64,000 nucleotides of DNA from Stentor coeruleus (GCA_001970955.1 MPUH01000083.1:50451-114450); one strand, 5' to 3'. Positions 32,431 to 43,867 are shown, counted from the stretch's first letter. Notes: generated from the sequence alone by a model not told the origin. Made by a program: numbers and translations.

Positions 32431-35400
32431 GAGCATATATTTTAACTAGACTAATTACTTAAAGTATATAATAAAATTATTAAAGTCTTTCATTTTTGTT
32501 AGAAGAAAAACTATAATTCTGGCCAAAAAACATTTTTAGCTATTTTCAATAGTATTTGGCCGAAAGAATAAATTATTTAAGTATCTTAAATAATTTTTCA
32601 TTGTTAATTGTGCTGAGCTAATTTTGCTTTTTTTTCTCATTATGATTTTTTTGATTTTATTTTATTATATCGATAAAAGGTGGTTAATCATTCTTAAGGA
32701 TTCTCATTTTTGAATTTTATCAAGGAAACTTTACTATATAAATAAATGTAAAATATAATGATTTAAAGTTATGGAGGATGATATATTGCTTTAAAATGTT
32801 TTTTGTAGTTAAGTTATTATCTTTAAAGTAATGCAAGAAAATTAAGAATTTTAATGATAGAATTTAATTTAAACTAGTTGCTGATATATGATGTGAAAAT
32901 TATTAGATATAATAGTAATATTTGTATATATATTTTTTAAAGTTTGCAAGTAGATTAGAAATGTCATCGAATCAATTGAATAATAATTTATATATCTATT
33001 GTAAAGAAATAAATATATATATAATCTTAACTTGTATTTTTTCTTGCTTATAAAAGAATTATTGCATTTAACTATCCCTACTTCTATCACAATTTCAACT
33101 TTCTAAACTGATTTATTTTATATAAGACTAATAAATATGATTTGCTTATATGGATTTGCAATTTCATTCATAGTTTTATTATATTTCCCATAGGAAATAT
33201 TTGCTTGATGTATTTAATTCAATTTTACAGAAAACTATGAAATATTATTCCCAAAGCAACTCTTAACATAATTGCATAAAGCTAAATTAAATAAGTTGTT
33301 ACATATGAACTAATACGATTTTTATACATAAAAAGCTCTTTGCATAACTAAATAACTCTAACTTCAAGAAATCAGTCGAAAACTCAAACTTATCAAGCAA
33401 ATCCTCCTATCATTCATAAAATACCCAAAAATAATTCCTTTTGACACTCTCTACAACATTATAAACAAAGCTTGTGATTTCTACTCCCAGCAAATAAATC
33501 AAATGCTTCTTATAGTCGGTTCTATAAAAATGCTAGCATATTTCTTGATGGCATAAGAAACTCAAACATAAACTTAAGATAAATACTAGAAAAGCTGAAG
33601 GGACAGGAAATTTACTTATAACAATAAACGAAGACAATACAAATAGAAACATTGAAATGATTGAGATTATAGATTGTTTTGAAATTTGTATAGAGACAAG
33701 TTCGATAAAGTCGTTATGAAAAAAATAGCGTTGACTGATTTTATTGTAAAATAATTGTTCTTCAATCATAGTGCATCATTCTTGCATCAACAAACTTAGT
33801 ATTACAGAAATTTATTCATTTCTGATATCTTTTTGACAAACGATACCATTAAGAATACTTTTTTAATAAAATATTTTTACCTATGCTATTCAATATCTTT
33901 AGGATAATTTGCTTTAAGAAAAGCCAAGCTTTTAATAATCATTATTTATTTCTGTAGTATTTTCTAAAGAACAGATCAATTTTATTCATCTTTAAATTTT
34001 GATATACCTTAAACTAAGCATATAACCCAAGTTTTATACGTATTTTTTTCATAAAGAGACTGTCTTCAAATATTTTATTATCCTTTTCTACAACAACTTT
34101 TTGCTTATGGGCTAAAAAAACTATAGAAAACTTATAATACAATTTTTTATATATAATTTAGACTAAATTATAATCATAGATTTGAATATACTTTTATTAT
34201 TATCTCAATACTTTTATAAAAAATTTAATAGCTTGTCAGAGTTTTTTTTTATGCTTAGACTATTTAATAGTCTTATCTTAGAGTTTTTAGTCTTCACTAT
34301 CTATACATACAATTTTTTAACTTCTGGATATGATTGAAATCTTCTGAATATGATGAAAATATCTGAGTGCCTAATTGTAGTTTTACTCTCAGATACAAGA
34401 TCGTTCTTTTAGTCGTGATTTTGCAAAAATATCAAAATCTCAACTATTATCAGTATCTCATAAGCCACTTGTACAAGAATACTAATAAAATTTCAATCAA
34501 CAAGGGGTTTATGATTGACTTTTACTACCTAAGTGTTTTTAATAAATATTCGTAGTATAAATAATGCATTAAGTTTTCTTTCCCAGTGCTTTAAGCAAAT
34601 GTTTTTTCCTTTTTAAGACCTGAATAAATAAAGAAATTAAACAAGTATAGAGTTTTGATTTAATATTTGCTAGGCTTAGCATGCATTATTATTATATAAA
34701 AAATCTCAATTATTCACTGCTTATAAAGCACAGAGGAAATCTTAAGTTAGTATAGCTTTAAAAAAGTGAATGCATGTTTAGACTGAGTTATAATAAAAAT
34801 GATTTTATCTATTTAAATAGTTTTTTATATTTTAAGTAACTAGAACCATAAAAGTAAATATATAGTAAAGATTTACCTTAAAAATATTTGCATTTTGTAT
34901 AGCAAGCATTTACCAAATCGTTATAAAAGTTTAATTTTTGTTATGCTGATGATTTAATACCTCTAATAAATATATTTACATCATAAACCATATAATAAAT
35001 TCAACTTTAGGTAGTGGAAAGACTAAATTTTATAATTAAATTATTATTTATAGACAATTTATATTCGCTAGTGATTTAATACAATTTTTACTTTTATTCA
35101 ATATGAAAATAAACTTTTATCTTACAAATCAAATATTTTGTCTTTTTTGTCTGAAATTACACTTCTCATTATCTCAAGTTGCCTATTTTTATTTAACTCA
35201 ACTATAGGGAATTTTTGATAAGATTTTGTTTTGAGAGTTAAAATTTTTATTGGTGTATTTAAAAGTATTCTATCGCAACTAGATTATTAGCCTTATTATA
35301 TGAATTACCTTATTCTATAACCAAAAAAGTAAATCTTCTAATTTTTTGTTCATATTTATGCATATTTTTTATCGTCAAGCTTTCAATTGTAAAGTTGTAT

Positions 35401-36327
35401 TTTCACCAGTATTCTATGGAAATAAACTTTATGTGTGCTTTTTCAAGGAATTAAGATAGCGTAACAATTTTTATGTAATTTTGATTTTAGCTCTCAAAAT
35501 AAAATCTGGTTAACTTCTAATTTTTATGATGAAATCTTTTCGATAAAATATTTAGAGTTAAATAATATCAGATACTTATTAGCATAAGGGAAAAAAGATT
35601 AAGTTTTGAAAATATGAAACATAAAGAGATAAGATTAAGACTTGAATTGTATATAATCTGATAGCTATATGATTTCTTGTATATTCTTAAGATTAAGATA
35701 ATATCTTGTAGTTTTTAAAGTTGATTAGTATTTTTTTGTAGCCTAATAAGGTTTTTATCACATATAATATCGGTTAATGCAAGGAGGTTATATATATGCA
35801 TGCACTTTATATCTAGATAAGTGCTTATAGCATATATACTATTTATCAGCCTAGTATTTATAGATAATTCAATGCTTAGGGAGAAAACGATTAGATATAC
35901 ATCTCATAGAAGCCATTTAATTTAGATATCAATTTATATAATAGATGTTGTTTAGAATATAAATTTTTTATACAAACTAAATTTTATGTCAGCATTATGA
36001 TAATAGAATCAGGTTTATTTATAAATGTTTGACATAGGTAAAGTTTGTACATACAAAGATGAATCTATGATAATAATTCGGCTTTAATGTACTATAATAT
36101 TGCAACTAAATTCTTATTTTAAAATACTTCAAAATACTATTAATATTTATTGTATGGAATTAGGAATATAAGTATGAAATTATATAAAATTGATTTTTTA
36201 TGCATTATACTATGATTAAAAAGAAGTTTCAGTTAAAAAATAATAGCATTTTACAAAATATAATCTTAGTATATTATCATAGTAATACATTATCTATTTA
36301 GCTATTAGATTTAATGGACATATAAAA
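32431..36327. other. Array spacer 3 to 4 (type I)
   Basis: About 3.9 kb, AT-rich. From about 33060 it parallels the upstream region of the intact 41401 gene (33060-33190 with 41120-41250), then carries a relic of that gene, then the blocks shared with the 1-to-2 spacer. No intact gene seen. Confidence 0.65.
33360..33780 (+). pseudogene. Relic of the 274-aa cassette gene (spacer 3 to 4)
   Basis: Clear match to the gene at 41401 in broken frames. One frame gives FDTLYNIINKACDFYSQQIN (intact gene: SPTLYDIIIEACDFYAEQIK); the next frame gives YKNASIFLDGIRNSN (intact: YNNTNLFLDEIRSSC); near 33720 there is ALTD-IV similar to the end of exon 1. The upstream region also aligns, so the whole gene was once here. 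Confidence 0.7.
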
Positions 36328-36484
36328 ATGGATCCAGAGTGTGATAATAAGATTGAAAGAGGAGNACATTTTACAAAGTATAATCTTAGTATATTATCAT
36401 AGTAATACATTATCTATTTTGCTATTAGATTTAATGGACATATAAAAATGGATCCAGAGTGTGATAATAAGATTGAAAGAGGAG
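36247..36484. repeat. Assembly join with duplicated ends (N at 36365)
   Basis: Bases 36247-36364 and 36367-36484 are 118 nt with two differences, around one N. The duplication includes the start codon and first 12 codons of copy 4, so the window shows two starts (36328 and 36448) for one gene. Confidence 0.9.
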
Positions 36485-37197
36485 TTTATTCACAAAAAAT
36501 TGGCTTTTTAATAGACTCATTTTTGTTCAAGGCAGAGCCAATGTTTCATTTCAGACACTACGATCTTAGAAGTATATTTTACCAAACTATNGTTTATTCA
36601 CAAAAAATTGGCTTTTTAATAGACTCATTTTTGTTCAAGGCAGAGCCAATGTTTCATTTCAGACACTACGATCTTAGAAGTATATTTTACCAAACTATTA
36701 CTGAGCTTTTGCTTAGTGAAATCGAAATCATAGCTTGGCTGATTTTCATTGAAAAAATTGGCATGAATGTGAATGCTTGTAATGTTAAAGAATTTCTTAT
36801 TTTTATAGGTTTGCAAGCAAAAAATTGTCTTGGAAGTGATATTAAGGAGTTTTTAGAAAAGCTTAATGGAAAAAATCCTGGAATAATTGAAAGGTTTGAT
36901 GTCTGGAGCAATATGAATAAGCAAGGCCTTAACATCTCTACTATAGATTTAGGAAAAAAATATAGGGAGCTCAATACGCATAGGGATATCAGTAAAGTAA
37001 ATTATAACTTTTATTTGAATGATATTCTTAGATCATGCACAGTCTATCAAAAGCAAACTATTGATAATATTTTTGATTTATCACTAGAAATCGAAAAAAG
37101 TTGCCCAAAAGAAAATATTTTCGAAATAAAAAAGAAGATAAAAATTGTTGAAGTTCAAGAATATGATCTTAAAGAATTCGATCGTATTGATATTTAA
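36448..37197 (+). CDS. Array family protein, copy 4 (unknown function, 213 aa after correction)
   Basis: As assembled it is 750 nt because of a 107-nt duplication plus one N (36484-36698). Removing 108 nt leaves 642 nt, exactly the family length, which shows the duplication is an artefact. Very close to copy 2 (N-terminus DNKIERGVYSQKIGFLIDSF). Conserved blocks LLSEIEIIAWLIFIEKIGMN, FLIFIGLQAKNCLGSDI and NYNFYLNDILRSCTVYQKQ, and tail EYDLKEFDRIDI. Preceded by ATGGACATATAA as in copy 2. Unknown function. Confidence 0.75.
   Translation: MDPECDNKIERGVYSQKIGFLIDSFLFKAEPMFHFRHYDLRSIFYQTXVYSQKIGFLIDSFLFKAEPMFHFRHYDLRSIFYQTITELLLSEIEIIAWLIFIEKIGMNVNACNVKEFLIFIGLQAKNCLGSDIKEFLEKLNGKNPGIIERFDVWSNMNKQGLNISTIDLGKKYRELNTHRDISKVNYNFYLNDILRSCTVYQKQTIDNIFDLSLEIEKSCPKENIFEIKKKIKIVEVQEYDLKEFDRIDI
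36484..36698. repeat. Assembly join with duplicated ends (N at 36591)
   Basis: Bases 36484-36590 and 36592-36698 are the same 107 nt around one N, inside copy 4. Confidence 0.9.
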
Positions 37198-39266
37198 GTG
37201 CTGTTATTTTAAACTAACCTAATAGTACTTAAATATAAACCTAAACTATATATATTGTATATAAAAACTTATTAGAATGGCCTTATAAAATTCTGGCTGC
37301 AGGCACCCTGTTACAGAAACACATTTTTTGGTTGTATTTTATTGATGTTCTTCGATATTGTAAAACATTTAAGTTTCTTTAGCATCATGCATTGGTTTTT
37401 ATGCTTTGTTTTGCTTGGCTAATCTTTAAAATTTCAAGATTCCAAATTTTTCGAAGTTTTTTGTATGATCGAGGAAAAACTTTTAGCTTACTTAACTATG
37501 TAGCATTTCAATTTTCTATCACTTCAGCTATCTGCTGATGTTTAAACGACAAAATTCTGTCGCTTTTTTAAATTTTTTTATTTTATTCCAGTTGAGAAAT
37601 TAAATTATAACCTAGCTTACAACCTTATACAAGGGTTTTACATTAGAAAAAACCCATAAAGTTTCGCTAGGCTTTAATTCAATTCACCTCATCCTGGGAG
37701 CATTAAACTTAGCTTCTTTGTCTTCACCATTTATATAAATTTTATTAAACCATTATACGTACAAAAAAATTTAACTTTACATGAGGTTAGCTTAACTTTA
37801 TATAAAAACAGAAGCTTTTCAAAATTGCCTCGACTTGGGTGGCTTGTGAAATATAGGCTATTTAAAACTTAGTATTTTTTGTTCTTCTATAGTATGTCTA
37901 TTAAGCATAGGATGCTTTTTTTGTTGAAATCCGAGCTGTTTACAGCTTAATATTTTTTTTTCTTCTATAGTGTGTTTATTAAGCATAAGAGGTTTTCTTG
38001 TTGCCGAAACCAAAGCTCTTAATAAAAATTATTAGTTTATGATTTAAAATACTTAAGGTAAGCAAAAAGTATGAATTCCATATTTTCTGATAAAGTAGCA
38101 ATGATTAATAACCAATTTTGGCTATATATAGGATTTGAATTGAATGAATAGACTTAGATTTTGTGAAAATAAACACTTAAAGAAGATAGTGAAAATGATT
38201 TTAAAAAGATTGAGTGAGATTTTTTTTTTCTTTTAAAATTCAGTTTTTAAGGACTTTTAATTAGAATTTGCATGATAAAAATATTAGAAATAGTTTTGAT
38301 GTGTTATTTTTAGATTTTCAAGTATGATTTGAAGGTTTTTGAAAAATTTCGGACCACACCAGACCATGAAACGATTATATTTTATCTAATGAGTTTTATC
38401 ATAAGTAAAGGTTAAATACTGTTATTTAAACTTATGTGAAGTAATTGATTGATTAAATAATGAATTTTTGTAGACTTTTTAAAAGCTGTAAAGAGGGTTT
38501 TTAAACGGCCTGATATAAAACTAAATCGCTAATTTGATATTATTAAGCATTGCAATTTTAGATAATTCAATATATAGATTGAATAAGTTTCTATGGAGAT
38601 TATCTGATTTGTAGGCCAAATAAAAAGCAGTAAATTTTATGATTCTGTCCTGATCTGATGTGAAAAAAAAAATATATATGACTATGAATTTTATGTTTTT
38701 ATACAAATATATTAACAAATCATAATGTTTNAAAAATATATATGACTATGAATTTTATGTTTTTATACAAATATATTAACAAATCATAATGTTTGAATGC
38801 ATCATTTTTAATTTATTATGCTTTCACCTATTGCGTAGAAATAAATATGCATTCATATTCTTATTTTGTATCATTGTCTATTTAGATACTTCGAGAAATT
38901 TTGTAAATTATCTATTAATATAAACTGAATTTAAGATGTTTACAGCTTTAGATATTGATAAATCAAAAGTTGATAGTAACCCAATATCAAGTTTATTATA
39001 AATCTTTAGTATTGGTAAAGTTTATGGGTGAGATACCTTTAATAGCAATTATGTTTTATAAAAATTAAAAGATTCTTGAATTAAGATACTTCAATGTTTT
39101 ACTTATATTTATTACTTGAAATTTTGTATATACAATAGATTTATATAAATTTCATATTGTTATAACCGGTAAAAGTTTCAGTCATTTCCATTTTTCAAAA
39201 GCAAATCTTAAGTTTATCATAATATTATACTATTATTTGGTTCAAGTATTTAATGGATATATATAA
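37198..39266. other. Array spacer 4 to 5 (type II)
   Basis: About 2.1 kb. Homologous to the 2-to-3 spacer but lacking its transposase insertion. It contains an internal short repeat: the string ending TTCTTCTATAGT(A/G)TGT, with a following TTAAGCATA, occurs near 37891 and again near 37960. One assembly join at 38731. Confidence 0.6.
38668..38794. repeat. Assembly join with duplicated ends (N at 38731)
   Basis: Bases 38668-38730 and 38732-38794 are the same 63 nt around one N. Confidence 0.9.
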
Positions 39267-39908
39267 ATGGATCCATTGCGTGACGATATAATTGGAAGAG
39301 TGAATTACTTACCAAAAAGCTGCCTTTTACTAGATAAATTTCTATTCAAGATAGAGCCACTACTAAATTTCAGATGTTATGAACTTAGGAACCTTTTTTA
39401 CCAAACTATCACTGAGCTTCTTCTCAGTGAAATTGAAGTTGTAGCTTGGCTGATTTATATTGAAAAAATCGGCATTGAGGAAAATTTACACAACATCAAA
39501 GAGTTTCTTATTTTCGTGGGTTTGCATGCGAAAATTCATCTTGGGAGTGATGTCAGAAAATTTTTGGAAAGGTTTGGATCGAAAAATCCTAGAATAATTG
39601 AAAAGTTTGAAGCTTGGAGTAATCTGAATAAGCAAAGTACATATATCTCTACTGTAGAATTAGGAAAAAAGTATAGGCAACTCAGTGCACCTAAGGGTAT
39701 TAGCAGAATAAATTATAATTTTTATTTGAATGATATCCTTAGATCATGTACAATCTATCAAAAGCAAACGATTGATAGCGTATTTTATTTAAATCTTGAA
39801 CTTGAAAAAAGTCCTTCAAAGAAAAATATTTTTGAAATAAAAAAAAGGCCAAAAATTGTTGAAGATCAAGAATACAATCTTAAAGAATTCGATCGTATTG
39901 ATATTTAA
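39267..39908 (+). CDS. Array family protein, copy 5 (unknown function, 213 aa)
   Basis: 642 nt, intact; last copy of the array. Blocks LLNFRCYELRNLFYQTITEL, LLSEIEVVAWLIYIEKIG, FLIFVGLHAKIHLGSDV and NYNFYLNDILRSCTIYQKQ, and tail EYNLKEFDRIDI. It begins MDPL like copy 4, but its middle resembles copy 3, so it is intermediate. Here the upstream ATG element (ATGGATATATATAAATGG) does not close before the start codon but runs past it in another frame for 12 codons. It is followed 1.5 kb later by the only intact second cassette gene. Confidence 0.8.
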   Translation: MDPLRDDIIGRVNYLPKSCLLLDKFLFKIEPLLNFRCYELRNLFYQTITELLLSEIEVVAWLIYIEKIGIEENLHNIKEFLIFVGLHAKIHLGSDVRKFLERFGSKNPRIIEKFEAWSNLNKQSTYISTVELGKKYRQLSAPKGISRINYNFYLNDILRSCTIYQKQTIDSVFYLNLELEKSPSKKNIFEIKKRPKIVEDQEYNLKEFDRIDI

Positions 39909-41400
39909 GTCCTATTATTTTAACTAGCCTAATAATACTTAAATATAAACATAAACTAGTTATATATTGTATATAAAAACTTATTAGAATGGCCTTATAG
40001 AAATTCCGGCTGTAAACATCTTGAATCGGAAACACTTTTTTTGATTTTATTTCGTTGATATTTGTTGATGTTTGTTGATATTCTTGATACCATACATATT
40101 TTAACTTCTCCAGCACATTTCTTTGATTTTTGTGCCTTACTTTGCTTGGGCAATCTTTAAATTATTTGCCTTTACATTTTATTGAAGCTTCTTGTAAGAT
40201 TGAAAAACTGTTGAGTTTGCTTCTTAATTAGCTCTCCCTTTCAATTTGATATCACCATGGCTGTCTTTGCTGAAATCTATGTTCTGAATGATGCAATTCT
40301 GTCGCTTATCGAAATTCAGTTTTTTTCTCGGTTTAGAAATTAAACTACGGCTAGCTTAAAGCTTTACGAGAGGGATTCTAGATTAGGTGAGGCTATAAAG
40401 CTTTACTAAGTCCTAAAAAGTTGACTGCAAACTTAAAAGTGTAGCCTTACTGCTTGTACTTACCATTTATACATTTTTTTAATAAATAATTACAAATGAC
40501 GAACATTTAACTTTTAATACGAACTTAACTCATTTTTGCATAAAGGTAAAAACTGCTAGAATTTTTTTTTAGGAATATCGTGAAATCTGAGCTATTTAAA
40601 GCATAGGAGGTTTTGCTCTTCTATAGTATATATACTAAGTCTAGGGTATTTTTTTTTGTAAGAAACCATGACTATATAATAAAAATTATTAGTTTTTGTT
40701 ATAAAACGCTTGAAGATGAAATAATTGAATGAATTCCATATTTTCTGATAAAATGGTAAATTATCAAATACTAATTTTGATGAGCATATATGATCAAAAT
40801 TGAACAATATTTCCTAAAATACATAAAAATAATGCTTGAGGAAGATAGGGAAAATCATTTAGATAAGAGTTGTTAAAAAAAAAATTTATTAGGTCAAATT
40901 TTGAGCCTTTTAAAACTTTTAGATAAGGCTTATTTGCATGCTATTTTTAGATTTCAAGTATAACTTAAAAACCTTTGGAGAATTCAGCACTTATCCGAGT
41001 ATGAAATCACAATTGTTTACCAAGAGAGTTTTACTGCAATGTAAAATATTTATATATTAGCTCTCAAAGAGTGAATAAAATTAAGAAATGAATTTTTTAG
41101 TTAAATTTTTAATATTTATCATTCCCAAGTACCTACTTCCATTATAATTTTTACTTTCTAACCTGATCCGCCTACAATAAAAATAAAAAACAATGATTTA
41201 TATGAATTTTAATCATTATTCAAAGTTTAATACATTTTATTATAGCAAATCCCTATCATTATTAAATTTCATTATAAATATCTTATATCATTTTTTCAGT
41301 ATCACCTTATACTTTATTCATTCTAAAAATTATTTATATATAATTTCTAATGTGCCATAAAAATAACCTTTTAAAAGTTCCCATAATAATCTAAACTAAA
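39909..41400. other. Array spacer after copy 5
   Basis: About 1.5 kb. Its first part matches the type II spacers (near 39989, 40690-40860). Its last 280 bp match the region upstream of the relic in spacer 3-4. No gene seen. Confidence 0.6.
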
Positions 41401-42255
41401 ATGGAAAAATTCATATACACCACAAGGCGGGATGGAGTAAGAAACCAAATTCCAATAGATACTCAAATAAGAGCTGTTGATATTCATACACCAAATAATC
41501 AGCCAGTTCTTCCTACAACCAAAAGACTCCCACTTCACGATCTTCATCAAGATTTCAAATCTATCGCGCAAGTCCTCCCACCATTTATCAACAATCCAAA
41601 CTATTCATCCCCAACTCTTTATGATATAATAATCGAAGCTTGTGACTTTTACGCCGAGCAAATAAAATGCAATTCTTCTCATAGTCTATTTTATAACAAC
41701 ACAAACCTTTTTCTTGATGAAATCAGAAGTTCATGCAAACTTTTAAAAGAACAAATGGAAGAAAAGGCTAAAGAGACAAAAAATCAACTTATTGAAGTAA
41801 AAGAAGAAGAAAAAAATCTAAGTATTCAAATATCTGAGATCATGCAAAATCTTGAGGTTTTATATAAGACTAATCCTGATGAAATAGAATATGATGAGAG
41901 AATTGCTTTGACTGATTCGATGATAAAAGAGTAATTTTAAGATAGGCTTGAAGATGCTAAGGATAGGAATTTTAGTGTCAATAATATGGATACTGATGAA
42001 GATTATGTGACAATGTTGCCTTTGGAAAATGAATATCAAGGGATTAAGGGGAAATTGGCTAATAAGGTAAATTATAAATAGAGAATGGAGAAAGCAAGCA
42101 ATTTAATCGAGTATGCGCAAAGTGCAATTGAAGTTGTTATGGCGAAAAAGGCTAGTAATGGGTTTAGCGCACTTGATGAATTCTATAATTATATGCCTTT
42201 GCTACAGATGGACCCTATGAATATTATGCGTGATGCCAAAAGGCATGGCATTTAG
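41401..42255 (+). CDS. Intact second cassette gene (274-aa helical protein, unknown function)
   Basis: Three exons joined across two 15-nt introns (41931-41945 and 42067-42081) give 274 aa ending at TAG. The N-terminus (MEKFIYTTRRDGVRNQIP) is basic. Residues about 100-160 form a strongly charged coiled coil (LKEQMEEKAKETKNQLIEVK), and the C-terminus is helical and Met-rich (MPLLQMDPMNIMRDAKRHGI). The segment FYNNTNLFLDEIRSSCKLLK resembles the NYNFYLNDILRSCTIYQKQ block of the array family, which may be chance or a shared fold. Broken copies of it occur in spacers 1-2 and 3-4. I do not recognise the family. Confidence 0.8.
41931..41945 (+). other. 15-nt intron 1 of second cassette gene
   Basis: GTAATTTTAAGATAG; contains two in-frame TAA codons. 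Splicing joins IKE to LEDAKDRN. Confidence 0.85.
42067..42081 (+). other. 15-nt intron 2 of second cassette gene
   Basis: GTAAATTATAAATAG, phase 0, with the terminal TAG in frame. Splicing joins KLANK to RMEKASN. Confidence 0.85.
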
Positions 42256-42709
42256 TAATAATATTAATTAAGGTTATTAGTATGGTTGCATTAGTGTTAT
42301 GTGAACAAAAAAATATAAATTTTACCTTTTTTATACTTTTAGTTATTATAGAATGTTCATTTCTTATTAAAAACTTAAATCTTTAATAATTAAGTCATCA
42401 TAAAACATAATCGAAAAAATCAAAGCTTAATAAGAAATAAATTTGCAAATCGGTATATAATCATTAACAATCCTGAAAAATATATTCATTTTTAATCACA
42501 TCAAAATGCATATTAACATTATAACATAAATTTTTTTTCTTATCATCTTATTTAAAATAAATCATGACTAATCATTTTCTCTTAATCCTTTATCTTATTT
42601 TAAATTTTAAAATAACTAACAATAAAATCCTAAATTATCACAATAAAAACAGTTTAACATGAATAAATTAATCCATACTTATATCATAAATCCAATAATA
42701 CTAATTAAC
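42256..42709. other. Convergent spacer
   Basis: About 450 bp, AT-rich; the right half is nearly G-free. No gene seen. Confidence 0.5.
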
Positions 42710-43867
42710 TTAAGTGCTTTTATAAAAATTCTTCCGCTGTGGCGAAAGGTGGGCTTTCCTGTTTTCAAGTACAATTTTTTTAGTAATAGCAGGCATTTTT
42801 GTCGATAAAGTCTTATAAGACGGTATAGATTTTATATTAGGATCACCTTTTCTCAATGTCTTAAGTGTAGGTAAGGCCATACCATGTCCTTCTTCCTCAC
42901 CACCAGCACTATCCCCATCATGTATGCCCACAGGTGAAGGATAAATCCTCAAAGGCTTTTCTTGTTGAACAAGATCTTTAAAATAAACATGTTTTAATGC
43001 TTGTCTCGCAGAAATCCTATCATCTGTCTTATAAGCAAGCATTTTTGTAATCAAATCCCTTCCAGAAGCAGAAACATGCATGATATTTTTTTCAAACCCA
43101 GTACCTTCAACTGGAGAAAAATCAAATTTCATATGTGAAGCTCTTTTTTCAAACTCCACCAGAACTTGAGGTTCAGGTGTTCCAAGGACTTTATGTATTC
43201 TCTTAATTTGATCAAGTTCATTCGCCCCTGGGAACAATGGAAATAACGCCATAACTTCAAAAAACACACACCCAACGCCCCAAATATCCATTTTGTAATC
43301 ATAATAACCATCTGTAAGTAGGCATTCTGGAGGTCTATACCATCTTGTGCTTATATACTCAGTATAAGGTTGTTTTGAATAAACTCCTTTACAAGAACCG
43401 AAATCAGCTAATTTTAATGTCTCATCAGACAAAAGGACATTCTCAGGTTTTATATCTCTATGAAAAATCGCGTTTCTATGCATATGATCTATAGCTTTAA
43501 GTAGTTGGTATATATAAAACTTAACCTTAGATTCAGGTAAATAATGTCTTCGGCCTTTAATCCATTCATACATATTCAGTTCCATCAATTCAAAAACCAA
43601 AGCTAACCTTCCTGTAGGTTCATCACTATATATAAAATACTAAAGGATTTCTAAGAGTTTGATAATTTGAGGATGTGGGGATAATCGACGTAAGGCTTGA
43701 ATTTCTCTAAGGCTATTAACTTGTTCAATACTATTAAAGTGATTTTTCATGCACTTGATTGCAACGAATTTCCCTGTACGGATGCTTTGTGCTTTAAGGA
43801 CTTCACTAAAAGTTCCTTCTCCTTTCTTGGAAATAAGCCGATATTCTACTTAGCACTTACTTTGCAT
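42710..43867 (-). CDS. MOK/MAK/ICK-type (RCK family) protein kinase
   Basis: Two 15-nt introns (43846-43860, 43626-43640) join to give 375 aa starting MQKYRLISKKGEGTFSEV. Features: Gly loop KGEGTFSEV, VAIKCM, HRDIKPEN, DFGSCKG, an activation loop with T-E-Y (YTEYISTRWYRPPECLLTDG), then WGVGCVFFE and LDQIKRIHKVLGTP. The DFGSC and TEYISTRWYR signatures point to MOK, a MAP-kinase-related family that with MAK and ICK controls cilium length and intraflagellar transport. The tail after residue 290 is basic and disordered. The APE Ala is Pro (RPPE). The kinase starts 46 bp after the preceding minus-strand gene ends, so its promoter is very short. Confidence 0.9.
43626..43640 (-). other. 15-nt intron 2 of MOK-like kinase
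   Basis: On the minus strand GTATTTTATATATAG. The unspliced frame has TAG at the junction; splicing gives LEILYDEPTGRLALVFE. Confidence 0.9.
43846..43860 (-). other. 15-nt intron 1 of MOK-like kinase
   Basis: On the minus strand GTAAGTGCTAAGTAG, eight bases after the A of the start codon. Splicing gives MQKYRLISKK. Confidence 0.85.

Noticed and set aside
33533-33769. Minus-strand frame of 78 codons in spacer 3-4.
   Set aside because: Antisense to the relic of the 274-aa gene; hydrophobic by AT-rich chance.
36328-36484. An extra, sixth array gene starting at ATG 36328.
   Set aside because: It is the duplicated contig end of copy 4: same start and first codons, cut by the N at 36365.
38521-40807. 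Several short hydrophobic frames in the array spacers (38521-38718, 39880-40116, 40592-40807).
   Set aside because: AT-rich, not conserved in the homologous spacers, no start context; treated as noise.
25137-42255. CRISPR-like or short-repeat array explanation for the repeated region.
   Set aside because: The repeat unit is several kb with protein-coding genes and diverged spacers; there are no short direct repeats with unique spacers.
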